NCBI GenBank assembly: GCA_964058845.1
Contig: CAXKVR010000076.1
Coordinates: 124,001 to 188,000, forward strand
Length of the DNA stretch: 64,000 bases
Direction of reading: 5' to 3'
Source: Carex sylvatica
Taxonomy: Eukaryota; Streptophyta; Magnoliopsida; Poales; Cyperaceae
Part shown: in pieces, positions 1-11,489 of the stretch
Numbering within the stretch: the first letter of the stretch is position 1
Layout: each line of letters opens with the position of its first letter
Notes under the pieces: model-generated
The model's input: only the letters and a program-made list of their open reading frames with translations
Told to the model about the DNA's origin: nothing
The model's database searches: none
Program-made: the position numbers and the translations under genes

Positions 1-220
1 TTTGTTGAAATAGAACTTGAAAATTAATTTTATAATCTAATTATTTATGGATGGAGAAATAACAAAATTATCTCCAATGTTATGATTCAGCCGCATGAAA
101 GCAGAGAAATAACAAAATTATCTCCAAGTAAAAAATATTGATGGATCCCACGAAATTAACTTCTTTAATTATTATCAAAGATTTAAAATACAGTAGTTTG
201 CTTCCCAAACAAGATATTAT
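1..220. other. AT-rich flank, no gene
   Basis: This is plant-like AT-rich DNA left of the first retrotransposon. A segment of about 24 bp containing GAGAAATAACAAAATTATCT occurs twice, near 53 and near 102, and is itself partly palindromic (GGAGA...TCTCC). I see no coding potential. The last five bases, ATTAT, resemble AATAT on the other side of the retrotransposon and may be its slightly diverged target-site duplication. Confidence 0.6.
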
Positions 221-2879
221 TGTCACACCCCGCGGCCTCACGAGGCGTGACGGGTGCCTCCTGCCGTAGACATACGGTTGCCCGTATGCCTACAAGGCAA
301 GTACGATATAATAGAAAGTAAAACACAACCAAACAAACAAACAAATAACTAAGAAAAACAGTTCATAAATCCCAACTGGACAGGTAATATCATACAAAAC
401 CCGTATCTCGATGGATACGCATCACAGGATGACATAGAGAATATATATATATAATCAAAACATAAATATATACATGTCTCTAATGTCAAAATACCAGACA
501 GCTAAGCAGCGGTGAAAACCAGGCCTACCGACCTCGTGTCTCTCTCGGATCCACCGAACCGGTACCTGAAAAATTAACCCAAAAGAGGGGATGAGAATTG
601 AATTCTCAGTGCGATAAATTGCCACAAATCGTCCCTGGACTTGCAATCACAGATTATATTAAAAAATTAAACACAAATAAAGCTCAGATCAGTTTATAAT
701 CATATATAAACATAAATGCACAAAACCCGACAACATTTATCCAAATGAAATCACAATTCAGGAATTGCCAAAATGAAATTCAAGCACACAATATTTGGTT
801 TAACTCGATTTCAGAATATCTGGTAGTAACTACAGATGTTCCACCAAACTGGACCCCAATTCGTTCCCACTCGTCTGTAGGGTTACAGACACCTACAGAC
901 GGCTGTACCAGGTAAAACCTTTTCTCATGACACTCATCTGTAGTTACAGGCTTAACTGTTTAATTAAAAGTCTGGTTCTAATTCATATCCGGAAAATCCA
1001 TATAAATCCAATTGACCATCCAAACGCATTACCCCCTGGGTAATGCCTCCGATACACAGTCACCCATATCCAAAATCATAATACAAAGTCACTTACCCTT
1101 CGTCCCAACCGGTACTGGGAACTGCCGAGGGCCAGACGATCTAAAGCTTTAGAATACTGGGCGTCACAGTCCGTGCACAGACTTGACAAATCCGGATTCA
1201 CTCCCTGAGTGACGTCATCACGGTGGATGACAATAATACCATATCCACCAACCGATGGTGATATAAAGCACGGTGACTTTAATTCCAAAATCAGATCATT
1301 CAGATCAACACAAATAATAACCATACCAGCATGCAAATCAATCAGATTTAAACAATTCGAGTTTCACTTTATTTGGGCAATGCAATGCACATGAATCAAA
1401 ACACAGTTTAATTATATGAATCAAAACACAGTTTAATTTCTGAATATAAACTATCAGACAAGTCCAGAAACCCCGCACCTGAGTAATAGCGCGCTCGACT
1501 AAGGCTCAGGCGTCTCGAACGACCCAGAAATCCTTTGCCTCGTATGATTACCACCTATTTTACACGTTAAATTCGATTAACGCGTTCGATTAATATCGGA
1601 TAAGTCAACACCATTACCAAACCCTAATTCGAATTCCAATTCAATCGGTAGTCCTGAATAAACAACATGAATCGATATGTTTTACGAAGTTATAACTCGA
1701 TTAATTCCAACAATTTCCAGAGTTTCACTTGAAACTATCACAATTCCTTTCCATTTCAATCCAACCCCAAAACCCTAGTTCAATTCCAAATTCCACAAGC
1801 AAATCAATTCGATTATCGAGTTATAACGTTTCAAATCAAATTCGAATTCGAATTTCACCAAAATATAACAAATCAAATAAAATTAGGGTTTCCAAGAGAA
1901 AAGGAAGATAAATCGTATCAATTATCACAAATTAACAACTAATCGAGCTAGAACTCGATTATGAAACCCTAATTACAAATTTCAACCGAAATCATGACAA
2001 ATCGAATAACTCGAATAAATTAGGGTTTTTCAAGAAATTACCAGGGAGAAATATATACCAAATTGAAGCTTTATAATCGATCAAGGATCGTCAATTCAGC
2101 TCGAATCTCGATTTTCCGGTCAGTTCGATCAGTTTCCGCGCTTAATTTCTCTCTCTCTCTCTCTCTCTTTCTCTTTTTTCTTTCGGCTCACCCTAACCCT
2201 CTCTCAAATTTCCGTCGGTGGAATGAATTGAAGAAGAAAGGTTTTCTTAATTAATAATTGGAATTTTGCAAATAAACCCCTCCATTTTATTAATATTACC
2301 AAACTTGAAAATGTTTATTACAAATAGGCCCTTTATGTAATGTTTTATTTATTAAAAAGATAAAAATAAAGAGAGAAGATGTTTAGTTTATCCATTTTGC
2401 AAATAAGTCCCTCAAAAATAGCAAAAATAGCCAAAAATACTCCCCAGTGCGGGTCAATCATCCGCACTGCGGATCCATCCAGCCGCATTCACTGCGCAAA
2501 TAACAAACACACCCCAGTGCGGATCAATCATCCGCACTGCGGATCCGTCCAGCCGCACTCACGGCGCAGAAAAATGTCCGAGCCTAGTGCGGACGCACTG
2601 AGGCCAGTGCGGATGCTCCCATCCGCATTCAGTACTTAGCGAAATTTTCAGAAGAGTACAGAACTCACCCGCAGTGCGTGTGCCCATCCGCACCACCATC
2701 CGCACCCAGAGGAAATTGCAGCCGTTTATTAAGGAACTTGTCCCAGTGCGGGTGAAGCCACCCGCAGTGCGGGTCATCCATCCGCACTGGACCATTTTTC
2801 TATATTTATTATTCGATTCTTAACGCCTTAACTCAATCAGTCAGTATAAAATATTTATTATAAAATTCATTATGTCACA
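221..2879 (-). repeat. 3' LTR of element 1
   Basis: This 2659-bp LTR is bounded by TGTCACACCC on the left and TATGTCACA on the right (plus strand). It is almost identical to 7845-10479. Relative to that copy it keeps 18 bp just after position 249 and has a longer CT microsatellite near 2147-2170. It contains a GC-rich block of AGTGCGG/CCGCACT repeats (2441-2790) and several short ORFs that also appear in the other LTR and are not credible genes. Confidence 0.95.
2441..2790. repeat. GC-rich inverted-motif block inside LTR of element 1
   Basis: Within an otherwise AT-rich LTR this block carries many copies of AGTGCGG and of its complement CCGCACT or CCGCAGT, spaced 10-40 bp apart, with AATCATCCGCACTGCGGATC present twice near 2456 and 2525. 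Neighbouring direct and inverted copies could fold into hairpins. The same block is at about 10041-10390 in the other LTR. Its role is unknown; a transcriptional enhancer or an RNA-structure role in the transcribed leader is possible. Confidence 0.75.
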
Positions 2880-2893
2880 TTTCTCCCCCCCTT
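2880..2893 (-). other. Polypurine tract of element 1
   Basis: On the minus strand the 14 bases AAGGGGGGGAGAAA lie directly against the 3' LTR start (TGTGACA). This is the expected position and composition of the plus-strand DNA primer of an LTR retrotransposon. Confidence 0.85.
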
Positions 2894-2930
2894 AAAATGA
2901 AGTTCAGTCCGCTGAACTTGATTTCGTACC

Positions 2931-5900
2931 TTAATTGTCGAATAACTCCGGATACTTTTCTCGTATGCTCTCTTCGAGCTCCCACGTCGCTTCCTTATCG
3001 GAATGGCGTCCCCATTTTACCAACACGAGCCGAATCACTTTGCTTCGTAACCGTTGCTCTTTTCGATCCAATATCTGCATTGGTTCTTCTTGATATGTCA
3101 GATCATCTTGTACGTGTAAACCCGAGTGATCAATACAATGCGACGGATCTCGCACATATCTGCGTAACTGTGATACATGAAATACCGGATGAACCCGGTC
3201 CAACGCTGGTGGTAGTGCAAGCTCGTATGCAACCGGTCCAACTCGTCGCAAAATCTGGAACGGCCCAATATATCGAGGACTTAGCTTGCCCGAAACACCA
3301 AATCGATGCACGCCTCTGACAGGCGAAACTCGAAGCCATACGTGATCACTTTCTTGAAATTCCAATGGTCTTCGGTGAACATCCGCATATTTCTTTTGTC
3401 TTTCTTGAGCCGACTTGAGCCGACTCAGAACCATCTTTGTTTTCTCAGCAATTTCTTCTAACATTTGCGGCCCTGTAGGTGGATAGGTACCCGCTGGTCC
3501 CCACCACAATGGAGTACGGCACTGCTGCCCTGTCAGCGCCTCTTGCGGTGACATACCAATGCTCGAATGATAACTGTTGTTATACGCAAACTCCACCAAA
3601 TACAAATGATCAACCCACGAACCTTGTAAACTTAGCGCGCAGGAGCGCAACATGTCTTCCAGCGTCTGAATGGTGCGTTCAGACTGACCGTCAGTCTGAG
3701 GATGGTGCGCAGTGCTGAATCTCAACTTGGTACCCATTGTTTCTTGAAAACTCTCCCAGAAATGAGAAGTGAACCGAGGATCTCGGTCAGAAATAATATT
3801 GCGCGAGCAACCATGGTACTTAAACTGATATTTCAGAAACAATTCCGCCAATTCTGGCCCAGATGTCTCAATTCGAAGCGGAATGAAATGCGCTATCTTC
3901 GTTAATCGATCCACAATCACCCAAACTGTATTATACCTTCCGACAGTTCTCGGAAATCCACTTACGAAATCCATCGTGATTGATTCAAACTTCCTTGTAG
4001 GTATTTCCAGCGGTCTTAGTAATCCTGCTTTTCTCTGCCGATCCGCTTTAACTTGCTGACATATTTGACACTTTTCAACGTACCTTTGTACTTCCTTTTT
4101 CATCTTTGGCCACCAAAAATACCTCTTTAGATCTTGATACATCTTTACCTCTCCCGGATGGATAGCGTATCCTGAATTGTGCGCCTCTGACAAAATCAGA
4201 TCTTTCAACTCCGAATTACTTGGTACACAAATGCGGTCGTGAAACCGCAAGATGCCATCTCCTTGAACTTGAAACGGTGAATCAGCGTTTGACACATAGT
4301 GCATTTTGAATTTCTGACATCTCTGATCATTCTGTTGCTCTGCACGAATCTGCTCGTGTAATTCCGATCGGATTTCAACCGCTGCTAGCACAACCGACGC
4401 AATTGCAGTTGCGCTAGTCCCAACCTCACTTCTATTACATTTAGATGCAACTTCCAACGCTAATTCGCGTGACGCGCCAACATGTATTTCCATTCTGCGC
4501 ATTTCCTCGAGAAGATGAGTTTCACTTGTAATCACCGACGCCAGGTTTACCTGACTCTTTCTGCTCAACGCATCTGCTACACTGTTCGCTTTTCCTGCAT
4601 GATACTGGATATCCAAGTCATAGTCTTTCATCAATTCTAACCACCGCCTTTGTCTCAAATTTAACTCCTTTTGCGTGAAGATGTATTTCAGACTTTGATG
4701 ATCAGTATAGATTCGGCATTTCACGCCATACAAGTAATGCCGCCAAATTTTCAGCGCAAATATCACTGCCGCTAACTCCAAATCATGCGTCGGGTATTTT
4801 TGCTCGTGCGGTCGCAATTGCCGAGATGCGTAGGAAATTACATGATCATCTTGCATCAATACGCAACCCAAACCCAATCGAGATGCATCGGTGTAAACCG
4901 TGTACTCTTTATCTGCAGTCGGCATAGCAAGAACTGGCGCGGATACCAGCCGACTCTTCAATTCCTCAAAACTTTTATCTTGCGCGGTACCCCAATCAAA
5001 TTTCACGCCTTTGTGCAACAATTTTGTAAGTGGCGCAACTAACCGCGAAAATCCGAGTACAAATCTCCTGTAGTACCCAGCTAACCCCAGAAAGCTGCGA
5101 ATTTTGGTAACTGTCTCCGGCCTTTTCCAATCTGTCACAGCCCGAATCTTTTCGGAATCCACCGCTAACCCTTTTCCAGAAACCACATGCCCCAAAAACG
5201 TAACTTCTTCCAACCAGAATTCACATTTCGACAACTTTGCGAATAACTGATGTTCACGCAATCTTTGCAATACAATTCTAAGATGTACCTCATGTTCTTC
5301 TCGCGAGAGCGAATACACCAGTATATCATCAATGAACACCACAACTGTAGAATCCAACAGATCGTGAAACACACGGTGCATCAAATCCATGAACGCTGCC
5401 GGTGCGTTCGTCAGCCCAAACGGCATAACCAGGTATTCATAATGCCCGTACCTTGTACGGAACGCTGTCTTATCCACATCACTCGGCCGTATTCTCAGCT
5501 GGTGATACCCTGTTCTCATATCAATCTTTGAATATATTGATGATCCCTGTAACTGATCAAACAGATCGTCAATCCGAGGTAACGGATATTTATTTTTCAC
5601 AGTTACCTTGTTCAGCTCGCGGTAATCAATGCATAACCGCAATGTTCCATCTTTCTTCTTGACAAACAACACTGGCGCGCCCCATGGCGACGTGCTAGGT
5701 CTGATAAATCCATTCTCCAACATATCTTCCAACTGTGCCTTGAGTTCTTTCAGTTCTGCCGGTGCCATTCGATACGGCGCTTTTGAAATCGGTGTTGTGC
5801 CCGGTACTAGTTCGATACCGAACTCCACTTCTCGTTCAGGTGGCAACCCTACAATCTCTTCCGGAAATACATCCACAAATTCTGAAACCACCGGAATGGT

Positions 5901-7706
5901 GCTGATTTCTGGAACTGCCGCAGACGCATAAACCACGGCTGCCAAGTAAGCATCACACCATAATTCTAATAGATGTTTCATCTCTACAGCCGAAATACAC
6001 GGTGTTAGTTTCCCAATTTCTCTACAATTGAGTATGCAAGACATACCTCTTGAATTCGCAAAATGAATCCGACGATGCGGACAATCAATAGTAGCAGCGT
6101 GTCTCGTCAACCAGTCCATACCCAATAACACGTCGTAACCGATAATCTCCATCACCAACAAATCCGCCTCGAACTCCCTCCCATCTATCTTAATCTTTTG
6201 GTTTCGGCATAAAGTGATTCCTTGATCAGTTGAACCAAACGGGGTTTGAACATTTATAACTTGATTACATGTCTCAATTGGCCAACTTCCTTTTTCTACC
6301 AATTCCCTCGACACAATAGAATGGCTGCACCCCGTATCAATCAAACAATACGCATCCTGATCAGATATAGAGAGTATACCTGTCATGACGTCAGTCTGGC
6401 CATCTCCCAGCGCAGTTGCAGCGTTGCGCAAATTTCCAGCTATGTTAAGCGCATGCGCCGCCGCCCTGCCGTCATTCCTGCCGGCGCTGCCAGTGCCGCT
6501 AACCCTGCCGACGCTACCGGCGCTGCTAGCCCCGCCAGCTTGAGATGCGCCACGTCCGCGCCACGTCGGCGCACCGCGCCCAACGCTAGCGGACCCTCCC
6601 GCGCTACCAGCGCCTCGCATCCTCATTAGCGCATTCGGGCACTCCCTCGCCCAATGTCCCGCGCTACCACATATGAAACAAGCGCTAGTCTTGCGCCTAC
6701 ACTCAACCTCATCGTGCGCTTGATTGCACGATCGACACCATTGCGAAGGAATCACCGGTCTAAAACCCGGCATAGAAATCTGTCTAAACGGGGGTCTCGG
6801 CGCCATATTTGACCGAGGGGGTCTAGCAAATGATGGTCCTCCCCTCGACCTCGACATTTTCCCACTCTGAGCATCCTTCTGTTTTACATTTCTTTCGGTC
6901 AGTTGCTCTTTCCTCCGCTTACCATGCATCTCTATCTGCTCTGCATGATCCATCATAGATTGCAACTCCATAGCAGTCGGAGCATCAACAATCATCGATA
7001 TATTTCCATCCAAACCATCCAAATAGTGCCTGTGATACCTTACCGCGTCATTCTGAATATCTGATGCATAACGCGATAGCGCCAGAAACTCACTATTGTA
7101 ATCCCCCACCGGACGCCCATTTTGCCTCAATTCCAGAAACTTTCTCCGCAGCGCTTCACGTTGGATATTACTCAGAAATCTCCGGTTGAACTGCTGTTCA
7201 AACCATTCCCACAGAATCCTCGCTTCCTCCCCGACATAACTCCGTCGGGCCCCGTCCCACCAGAACCTTGCGTCACCCTCCAGTTGCTGCTCAGTTACCT
7301 CTACTTTATCATCCTCAGGTGCGCGGCATAAATTCAGCTTTGCATTTATTTGCGCCAGCCATTCCTCGGCTGCCGCATACCCGCCGGTTCCATCATAGCG
7401 CGGCGGATTCAAGCGCAGAAATGAATCATACAACCTTCTAAACTCTTCGGGTGCACCACCGCGAACCACAGGTGCTGCATCCCGCATCTCTGCTTGGCGA
7501 CCTCTCTCGTAGGCCGCAATCAGTCGGTCATCTATGTCCCGGTCTCTACCTGGCGCTCCTCCAACGCCACCAGCTCCCTCAGCACCAGCTGGACCAGCTC
7601 CAGCCTGATCCACAGCCGGCTCGATAATCAATTCCTGATTTAGTTCCGGATTCCTCCGAGGTCTGCCTCTACCTCGGTGTGGTGTTTCCATTTTCTGAAT
7701 AAACAC
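2931..7706 (-). CDS. Gag-Pol polyprotein of gypsy element 1
   Basis: A single intact 1591-residue ORF encodes all proteins for replication of the retrotransposon. In order: Gag capsid region (RFWWDGARR near residue 150); one CCHC zinc knuckle, [15 protein letters not shown], near 342; aspartic protease with DTG at about 456 in [10 protein letters not shown]; reverse transcriptase, with [12 protein letters not shown] followed by the FIDD active site near 790; RNase H, YTDAS near 935; integrase with an HHCC zinc finger around 1170-1210, then catalytic Asp in TMDF (~1243), Asp in SDRD and Glu in [10 protein letters not shown] (~1334); and a C-terminal chromodomain at about 1540-1588 ([15 protein letters not shown]). 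Gag and Pol are in one frame, as usual for plant chromoviruses. No internal stop or frameshift is present, so the element is potentially autonomous. The start is the first ATG after the leader, 112 bp beyond the primer site. Confidence 0.95.
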   Translation of the reverse strand: MFIQKMETPHRGRGRPRRNPELNQELIIEPAVDQAGAGPAGAEGAGGVGGAPGRDRDIDDRLIAAYERGRQAEMRDAAPVVRGGAPEEFRRLYDSFLRLNPPRYDGTGGYAAAEEWLAQINAKLNLCRAPEDDKVEVTEQQLEGDARFWWDGARRSYVGEEARILWEWFEQQFNRRFLSNIQREALRRKFLELRQNGRPVGDYNSEFLALSRYASDIQNDAVRYHRHYLDGLDGNISMIVDAPTAMELQSMMDHAEQIEMHGKRRKEQLTERNVKQKDAQSGKMSRSRGGPSFARPPRSNMAPRPPFRQISMPGFRPVIPSQWCRSCNQAHDEVECRRKTSACFICGSAGHWARECPNALMRMRGAGSAGGSASVGRGAPTWRGRGASQAGGASSAGSVGRVSGTGSAGRNDGRAAAHALNIAGNLRNAATALGDGQTDVMTGILSISDQDAYCLIDTGCSHSIVSRELVEKGSWPIETCNQVINVQTPFGSTDQGITLCRNQKIKIDGREFEADLLVMEIIGYDVLLGMDWLTRHAATIDCPHRRIHFANSRGMSCILNCREIGKLTPCISAVEMKHLLELWCDAYLAAVVYASAAVPEISTIPVVSEFVDVFPEEIVGLPPEREVEFGIELVPGTTPISKAPYRMAPAELKELKAQLEDMLENGFIRPSTSPWGAPVLFVKKKDGTLRLCIDYRELNKVTVKNKYPLPRIDDLFDQLQGSSIYSKIDMRTGYHQLRIRPSDVDKTAFRTRYGHYEYLVMPFGLTNAPAAFMDLMHRVFHDLLDSTVVVFIDDILVYSLSREEHEVHLRIVLQRLREHQLFAKLSKCEFWLEEVTFLGHVVSGKGLAVDSEKIRAVTDWKRPETVTKIRSFLGLAGYYRRFVLGFSRLVAPLTKLLHKGVKFDWGTAQDKSFEELKSRLVSAPVLAMPTADKEYTVYTDASRLGLGCVLMQDDHVISYASRQLRPHEQKYPTHDLELAAVIFALKIWRHYLYGVKCRIYTDHQSLKYIFTQKELNLRQRRWLELMKDYDLDIQYHAGKANSVADALSRKSQVNLASVITSETHLLEEMRRMEIHVGASRELALEVASKCNRSEVGTSATAIASVVLAAVEIRSELHEQIRAEQQNDQRCQKFKMHYVSNADSPFQVQGDGILRFHDRICVPSNSELKDLILSEAHNSGYAIHPGEVKMYQDLKRYFWWPKMKKEVQRYVEKCQICQQVKADRQRKAGLLRPLEIPTRKFESITMDFVSGFPRTVGRYNTVWVIVDRLTKIAHFIPLRIETSGPELAELFLKYQFKYHGCSRNIISDRDPRFTSHFWESFQETMGTKLRFSTAHHPQTDGQSERTIQTLEDMLRSCALSLQGSWVDHLYLVEFAYNNSYHSSIGMSPQEALTGQQCRTPLWWGPAGTYPPTGPQMLEEIAEKTKMVLSRLKSAQERQKKYADVHRRPLEFQESDHVWLRVSPVRGVHRFGVSGKLSPRYIGPFQILRRVGPVAYELALPPALDRVHPVFHVSQLRRYVRDPSHCIDHSGLHVQDDLTYQEEPMQILDRKEQRLRSKVIRLVLVKWGRHSDKEATWELEESIREKYPELFDN

Positions 7707-7818
7707 AGTTAGTTTATAATATTCGATATATCATACGAAATTCGTATAGTCGCGACGACCCCATTAATACGTATACCACTCTCGTATCCAAACAAGTCTG
7801 GTTCAGGTTCTAAACCAT

Positions 7819-7830
7819 GCTCTGATACCA
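7819..7830 (-). other. Primer-binding site (tRNA-iMet) of element 1
   Basis: On the minus strand this reads TGGTATCAGAGC, complementary to the 3' end of plant initiator methionine tRNA, the standard primer of plant gypsy elements. It starts 14 bases after the 5' LTR end. Confidence 0.9.
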
Positions 7831-7844
7831 ACCGGGGAAGGACC

Positions 7845-10479
7845 TGTCACACCCCGCGGCCCCACGAGGCGTGACGGGTACGGTTGCCCGTATGCCTACA
7901 AGGCAAGTACGATATAATAGAAAGTAAAACACAACCAAACAAACAAACAAATAACTAAGAAAAACAGTTCATAAATCCCAACTGGACAGGTAATATCATA
8001 CAAAACCCGTATCTCGATGGATACGCATCACAGGATGACATAGAGAATATATATATATAATCAAAACATAAATATATACATGTCTCTAATGTCAAAATAC
8101 CAGACAGCTAAGCAGCGGTGAAAACCAGGCCTACCGACCTCGTGTCTCTCTCGGATCCACCGAACCGGTACCTGAAAAATTAACCCAAAAGAGGGGATGA
8201 GAATTGAATTCTCAGTGCGATAAATTGCCACAAATCGTCCCTGGACTTGCAATCACAGATTATATTAAAAAATTAAACACAAATAAAGCTCAGATCAGTT
8301 TATAATCATATATAAACATAAATGCACAAAACCCGACAACATTTATCCAAATGAAATCACAATTCAGGAATTGCCAAAATGAAATTCAAGCACACAATAT
8401 TTGGTTTAACTCGATTTCAAAATATCTGGTAGTAACTACAGATGTTCCACCAAACTGGACCCTAATTCGTTCCCACTCGTCTGTAGGGTTACAGACACCT
8501 ACAGACGGCTGTACCAGGTAAAACCTTTTCTCATGACACTCATCTGTAGTTACAGGCTTAACTGTTTAATTAAAAGTCTGGTTCTAATTCATATCCGGAA
8601 AATCCATATAAATCCAATTGACCATCCAAACGCATTACCCCCTGGGTAATGCCTCCGATACACAGTCACCCATATCCAAAATCATAATACAAAGTCACTT
8701 ACCCCTCGTCCCAACCGGTACTGGGAACTGCCGAGGGCCAGACGATCTAAAGCTTTAGAATACTGGGCGTCACAGTCCGTGCACAGACTTGACAAATCCG
8801 GATTCACTCCCTGAGTGACGTCATCACGGTGGATGACAATAATACCATATCCACCAACCGATGGTGATATAAAGCACGGTGACTTTAATTCCAAAATCAG
8901 ATCATTCAGATCAACACAAATAATAACCATACCAGCATGCAAATCAATCAGATTTAAACAATTCGAGTTTCACTTTATTTGGGCAATGCAATGCACATGA
9001 ATCAAAACACAGTTTAATTATATGAATCAAAACACAGTTTAATTTCTGAATATAAACTATCAGACAAGTCCAGAAACCCCGCACCTGAGTAATAGCGCGC
9101 TCGACTAAGGCTCAGGCGTCTCAAACGACCCATAAATCCTTTGCCTCGTATGATTACCACCTATTTTACACGTTAAATTCGATTAACGCGTTCGATTAAT
9201 ATCGGATAAGTCAACACCATTACCAAACCCTAATTCGAATTCCAATTCAATCGGTAGTCCTGAATAAACAACATGAATCGATATGTTTTACGAAGTTATA
9301 ACTCGATTAATTCCAACAATTTCCAGAGTTTCACTTGAAACTATCACAATTCCTTTCCATTTCAATCCAACCCCAAAACCCTAGTTCAATTCCAAATTCC
9401 ACAAGCAAATCAATTCGATTATCGAGTTATAACGTTTCAAATCAAATTCGAATTCGAATTTCACCAAAATATAACAAATCAAATAAAATTAGGGTTTCCA
9501 AGAGAAAAGGAAGATAAATCGTATCAATTATCACAAATTAACAACTAATCGAGCTAGAACTCGATTATGAAACCCTAATTACAAATTTCAACCGAAATCA
9601 TGACAAATCGAATAACTCGAATAAATTAGGGTTTTTCAAGAAATTACCAGGGAGAAATATATACCAAATTGAAGCTTTATAATCGATCAAGGATCGTCAA
9701 TTCAGCTCGAATCTCGATTTTCCGGTCAGTTCGATCAGTTTCCGCGCTTAATTTCTCTCTCTCTCTCTTTCTCTTTTTTCTTTCGGCTCACCCTAACCCT
9801 CTCTCAAATTTCCGTCGGTGGAATGAATTGAAGAAGAAAGGTTTTCTTAATTAATAATTGGAATTTTGCAAATAAACCCCTCCATTTTATTAATATTACC
9901 AAACTTGAAAATGTTTATTACAAATAGGCCCTTTATGTAATGTTTTATTTATTAAAAAGATAAAAATAAAGAGAGAAGATGTTTAGTTTATCCATTTTGC
10001 AAATAAGTCCCTCAAAAATAGCAAAAATAGCCAAAAATACTCCCCAGTGCGGGTCAATCATCCGCACTGCGGATCTATCCAGCCGCATTCACTGCGCAAA
10101 TAACAAACACACCCCAGTGCGGATCAATCATCCGCACTGCGGATCCGTCCAGCCGCACTCACGGCGCAAAAAAATGTCCGAGCCTAGTGCGGACGCACTG
10201 AGGCCAGTGCGGATGCTCCCATCCGCATTCAGTACTTAGCGAAATTTTCAGAAGAGTACAGAACTCACCCGCAGTGCGTGTGCCCATCCGCACCACCATC
10301 CGCACCCAGAGGAAATTGCAGCCGTTTATTAAGGAACTTGTCCCAGTGCGGGTGAAGCCACCCGTAGTGCAGGTCATCCATCCGCACTGGACCGTTTTTC
10401 TATATTTATTATTCGATTCTTAACGCCTTAACTCAATCAGTCAGTATAAAATATTTATTATAAAATTCATTATGTCACA
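7845..10479 (-). repeat. 5' LTR of element 1
   Basis: This 2635-bp copy serves as promoter LTR in the minus-strand element. It lacks 18 bp found in the 3' LTR after the GACGGGT motif and has three fewer CT units near 9753-9766. About eleven single-base differences from 221-2879 were seen by eye, mostly transitions. It ends at TATGTCACA and is followed by the possible target duplication AATAT. Confidence 0.95.
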
Positions 10480-11403
10480 AATATGGTCTAATTTTTTTTT
10501 CTCTCACCTCATGTCCGCGCTAATTAAAAATGAATCTATTAAAATTGACGCCCCTATTAGGACTCAGCTCTTTCTTTCTAGTGTTTTGATTACAAGTATA
10601 TCCAATGTTTTCTTACCTTTTATGTTGCAAATATGTACGGTATTTTTTATGGAGAAATATACAAATGTTTTGTAGCCTTTTAATATTATAATAAAAAAAT
10701 AGAATGATGATAAAAAAATGGTCAATATAAAAAAATATTTATGAATTTTGACGGGTTAATTTTACTAGAGTCATGAAAGTTTGCATCTTTCAATTGTTTC
10801 TCCAGAAAATTACAAGGAACCAGCTAGATTTTTCTTTATGGAGGTCACCACGCCTCCAAATGAACCAGTTAGTTTTATTATTAGTGAATTAAATATTTTC
10901 TTTTAAAATAAAAATAAAATGTGTTTATTAGTAACAAGATTGGAATAAAGTAAAAATATATTCTCTATATTGGGATTAAAAATAGTTCCTTCCTAAATAA
11001 TATTACCGTCGTGAATAAAAATATACAGTGAAAAGGGTTGTAATAGTGTGTTCATTTGGTAATTATGTTATGAAATAATTAAATATTTGTTAATTATAAA
11101 ATGAATTCGATTATGTTAAAATAATAATAGATGGTAGACAAATTCCAACTTTATAACAAAATCTAATTATTGTAAGTTTAGTTTTAGGTTAACAAAATCT
11201 ATATAATTAAAAATTATTTATTATCATGATTATAATAACATTGTTTTAGGTTAGCAAGGTTAAAAAAAGAAAAAAAGAAAAAGAAAAAAAGAAAACATTG
11301 CATTAATTAATATAAATAAGCATAAATCTGCAGTCAATGTTCATATATTAACTGAACATATTTAAATAATGCCACTAAATTTGGTTGTTGAATTTTATAT
11401 CTT
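10480..11403. other. AT-rich spacer, no gene recognised
   Basis: About 0.9 kb of strongly AT-rich DNA lies between element 1 and the satellite array. It includes an A-rich GAAAAA tract near 11265-11295. A 67-codon ORF at 10472-10675 starts inside the LTR and resembles nothing I know. I see no RNA gene, transposon terminus or conserved motif. Confidence 0.6.
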
Positions 11404-11489
11404 TAATTGAAGTGTTGTATTAGGGTTTGAACCAATATTTTCTTCTATCATCCGAAGACACTACTAGGATGCTCTGAAGGCCTTCAATT
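11404..11489 (-). repeat. Single inverted satellite monomer at left array edge
   Basis: Read on the minus strand this segment aligns to the monomer from AATTGAAGG, through CCTAGTAGTGTCTTC, to CCCTAATACAACACTTCAAT, i.e. a whole monomer in reverse orientation. At 11478-11495 it meets the first direct monomer head to head (AAGGCCTTCAATTGG). Everything to the right runs in the direct orientation. Confidence 0.8.

Larger units (their letters stand above)
221..10479 (-). mobile_element. Complete Ty3/gypsy chromovirus retrotransposon (element 1)
   Basis: This 10,259-bp LTR retrotransposon lies on the minus strand. Order in element orientation: 5' LTR (7845-10479), primer-binding site, 138-bp leader, one gag-pol ORF (7706-2931), polypurine tract, 3' LTR (221-2879). 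Both LTRs start with TGTGACA and end with TGTGACA in element orientation. The LTRs differ at roughly eleven substitutions plus an 18-bp and a 6-bp length difference, so the insertion is young. Flanking pentamers ATTAT and AATAT match at four of five positions. The chromodomain at the end of pol puts it among plant chromoviruses; the single long ORF and long LTRs suggest the Tekay/Del clade, but the clade call is an inference from memory. Confidence 0.95.

Noticed and set aside
455..2795. Small ORFs in the LTRs of element 1
   Set aside because: They recur at the same places in the other LTR (8061-10377), lack family resemblance and include motifs caused by the GC-rich repeat block.
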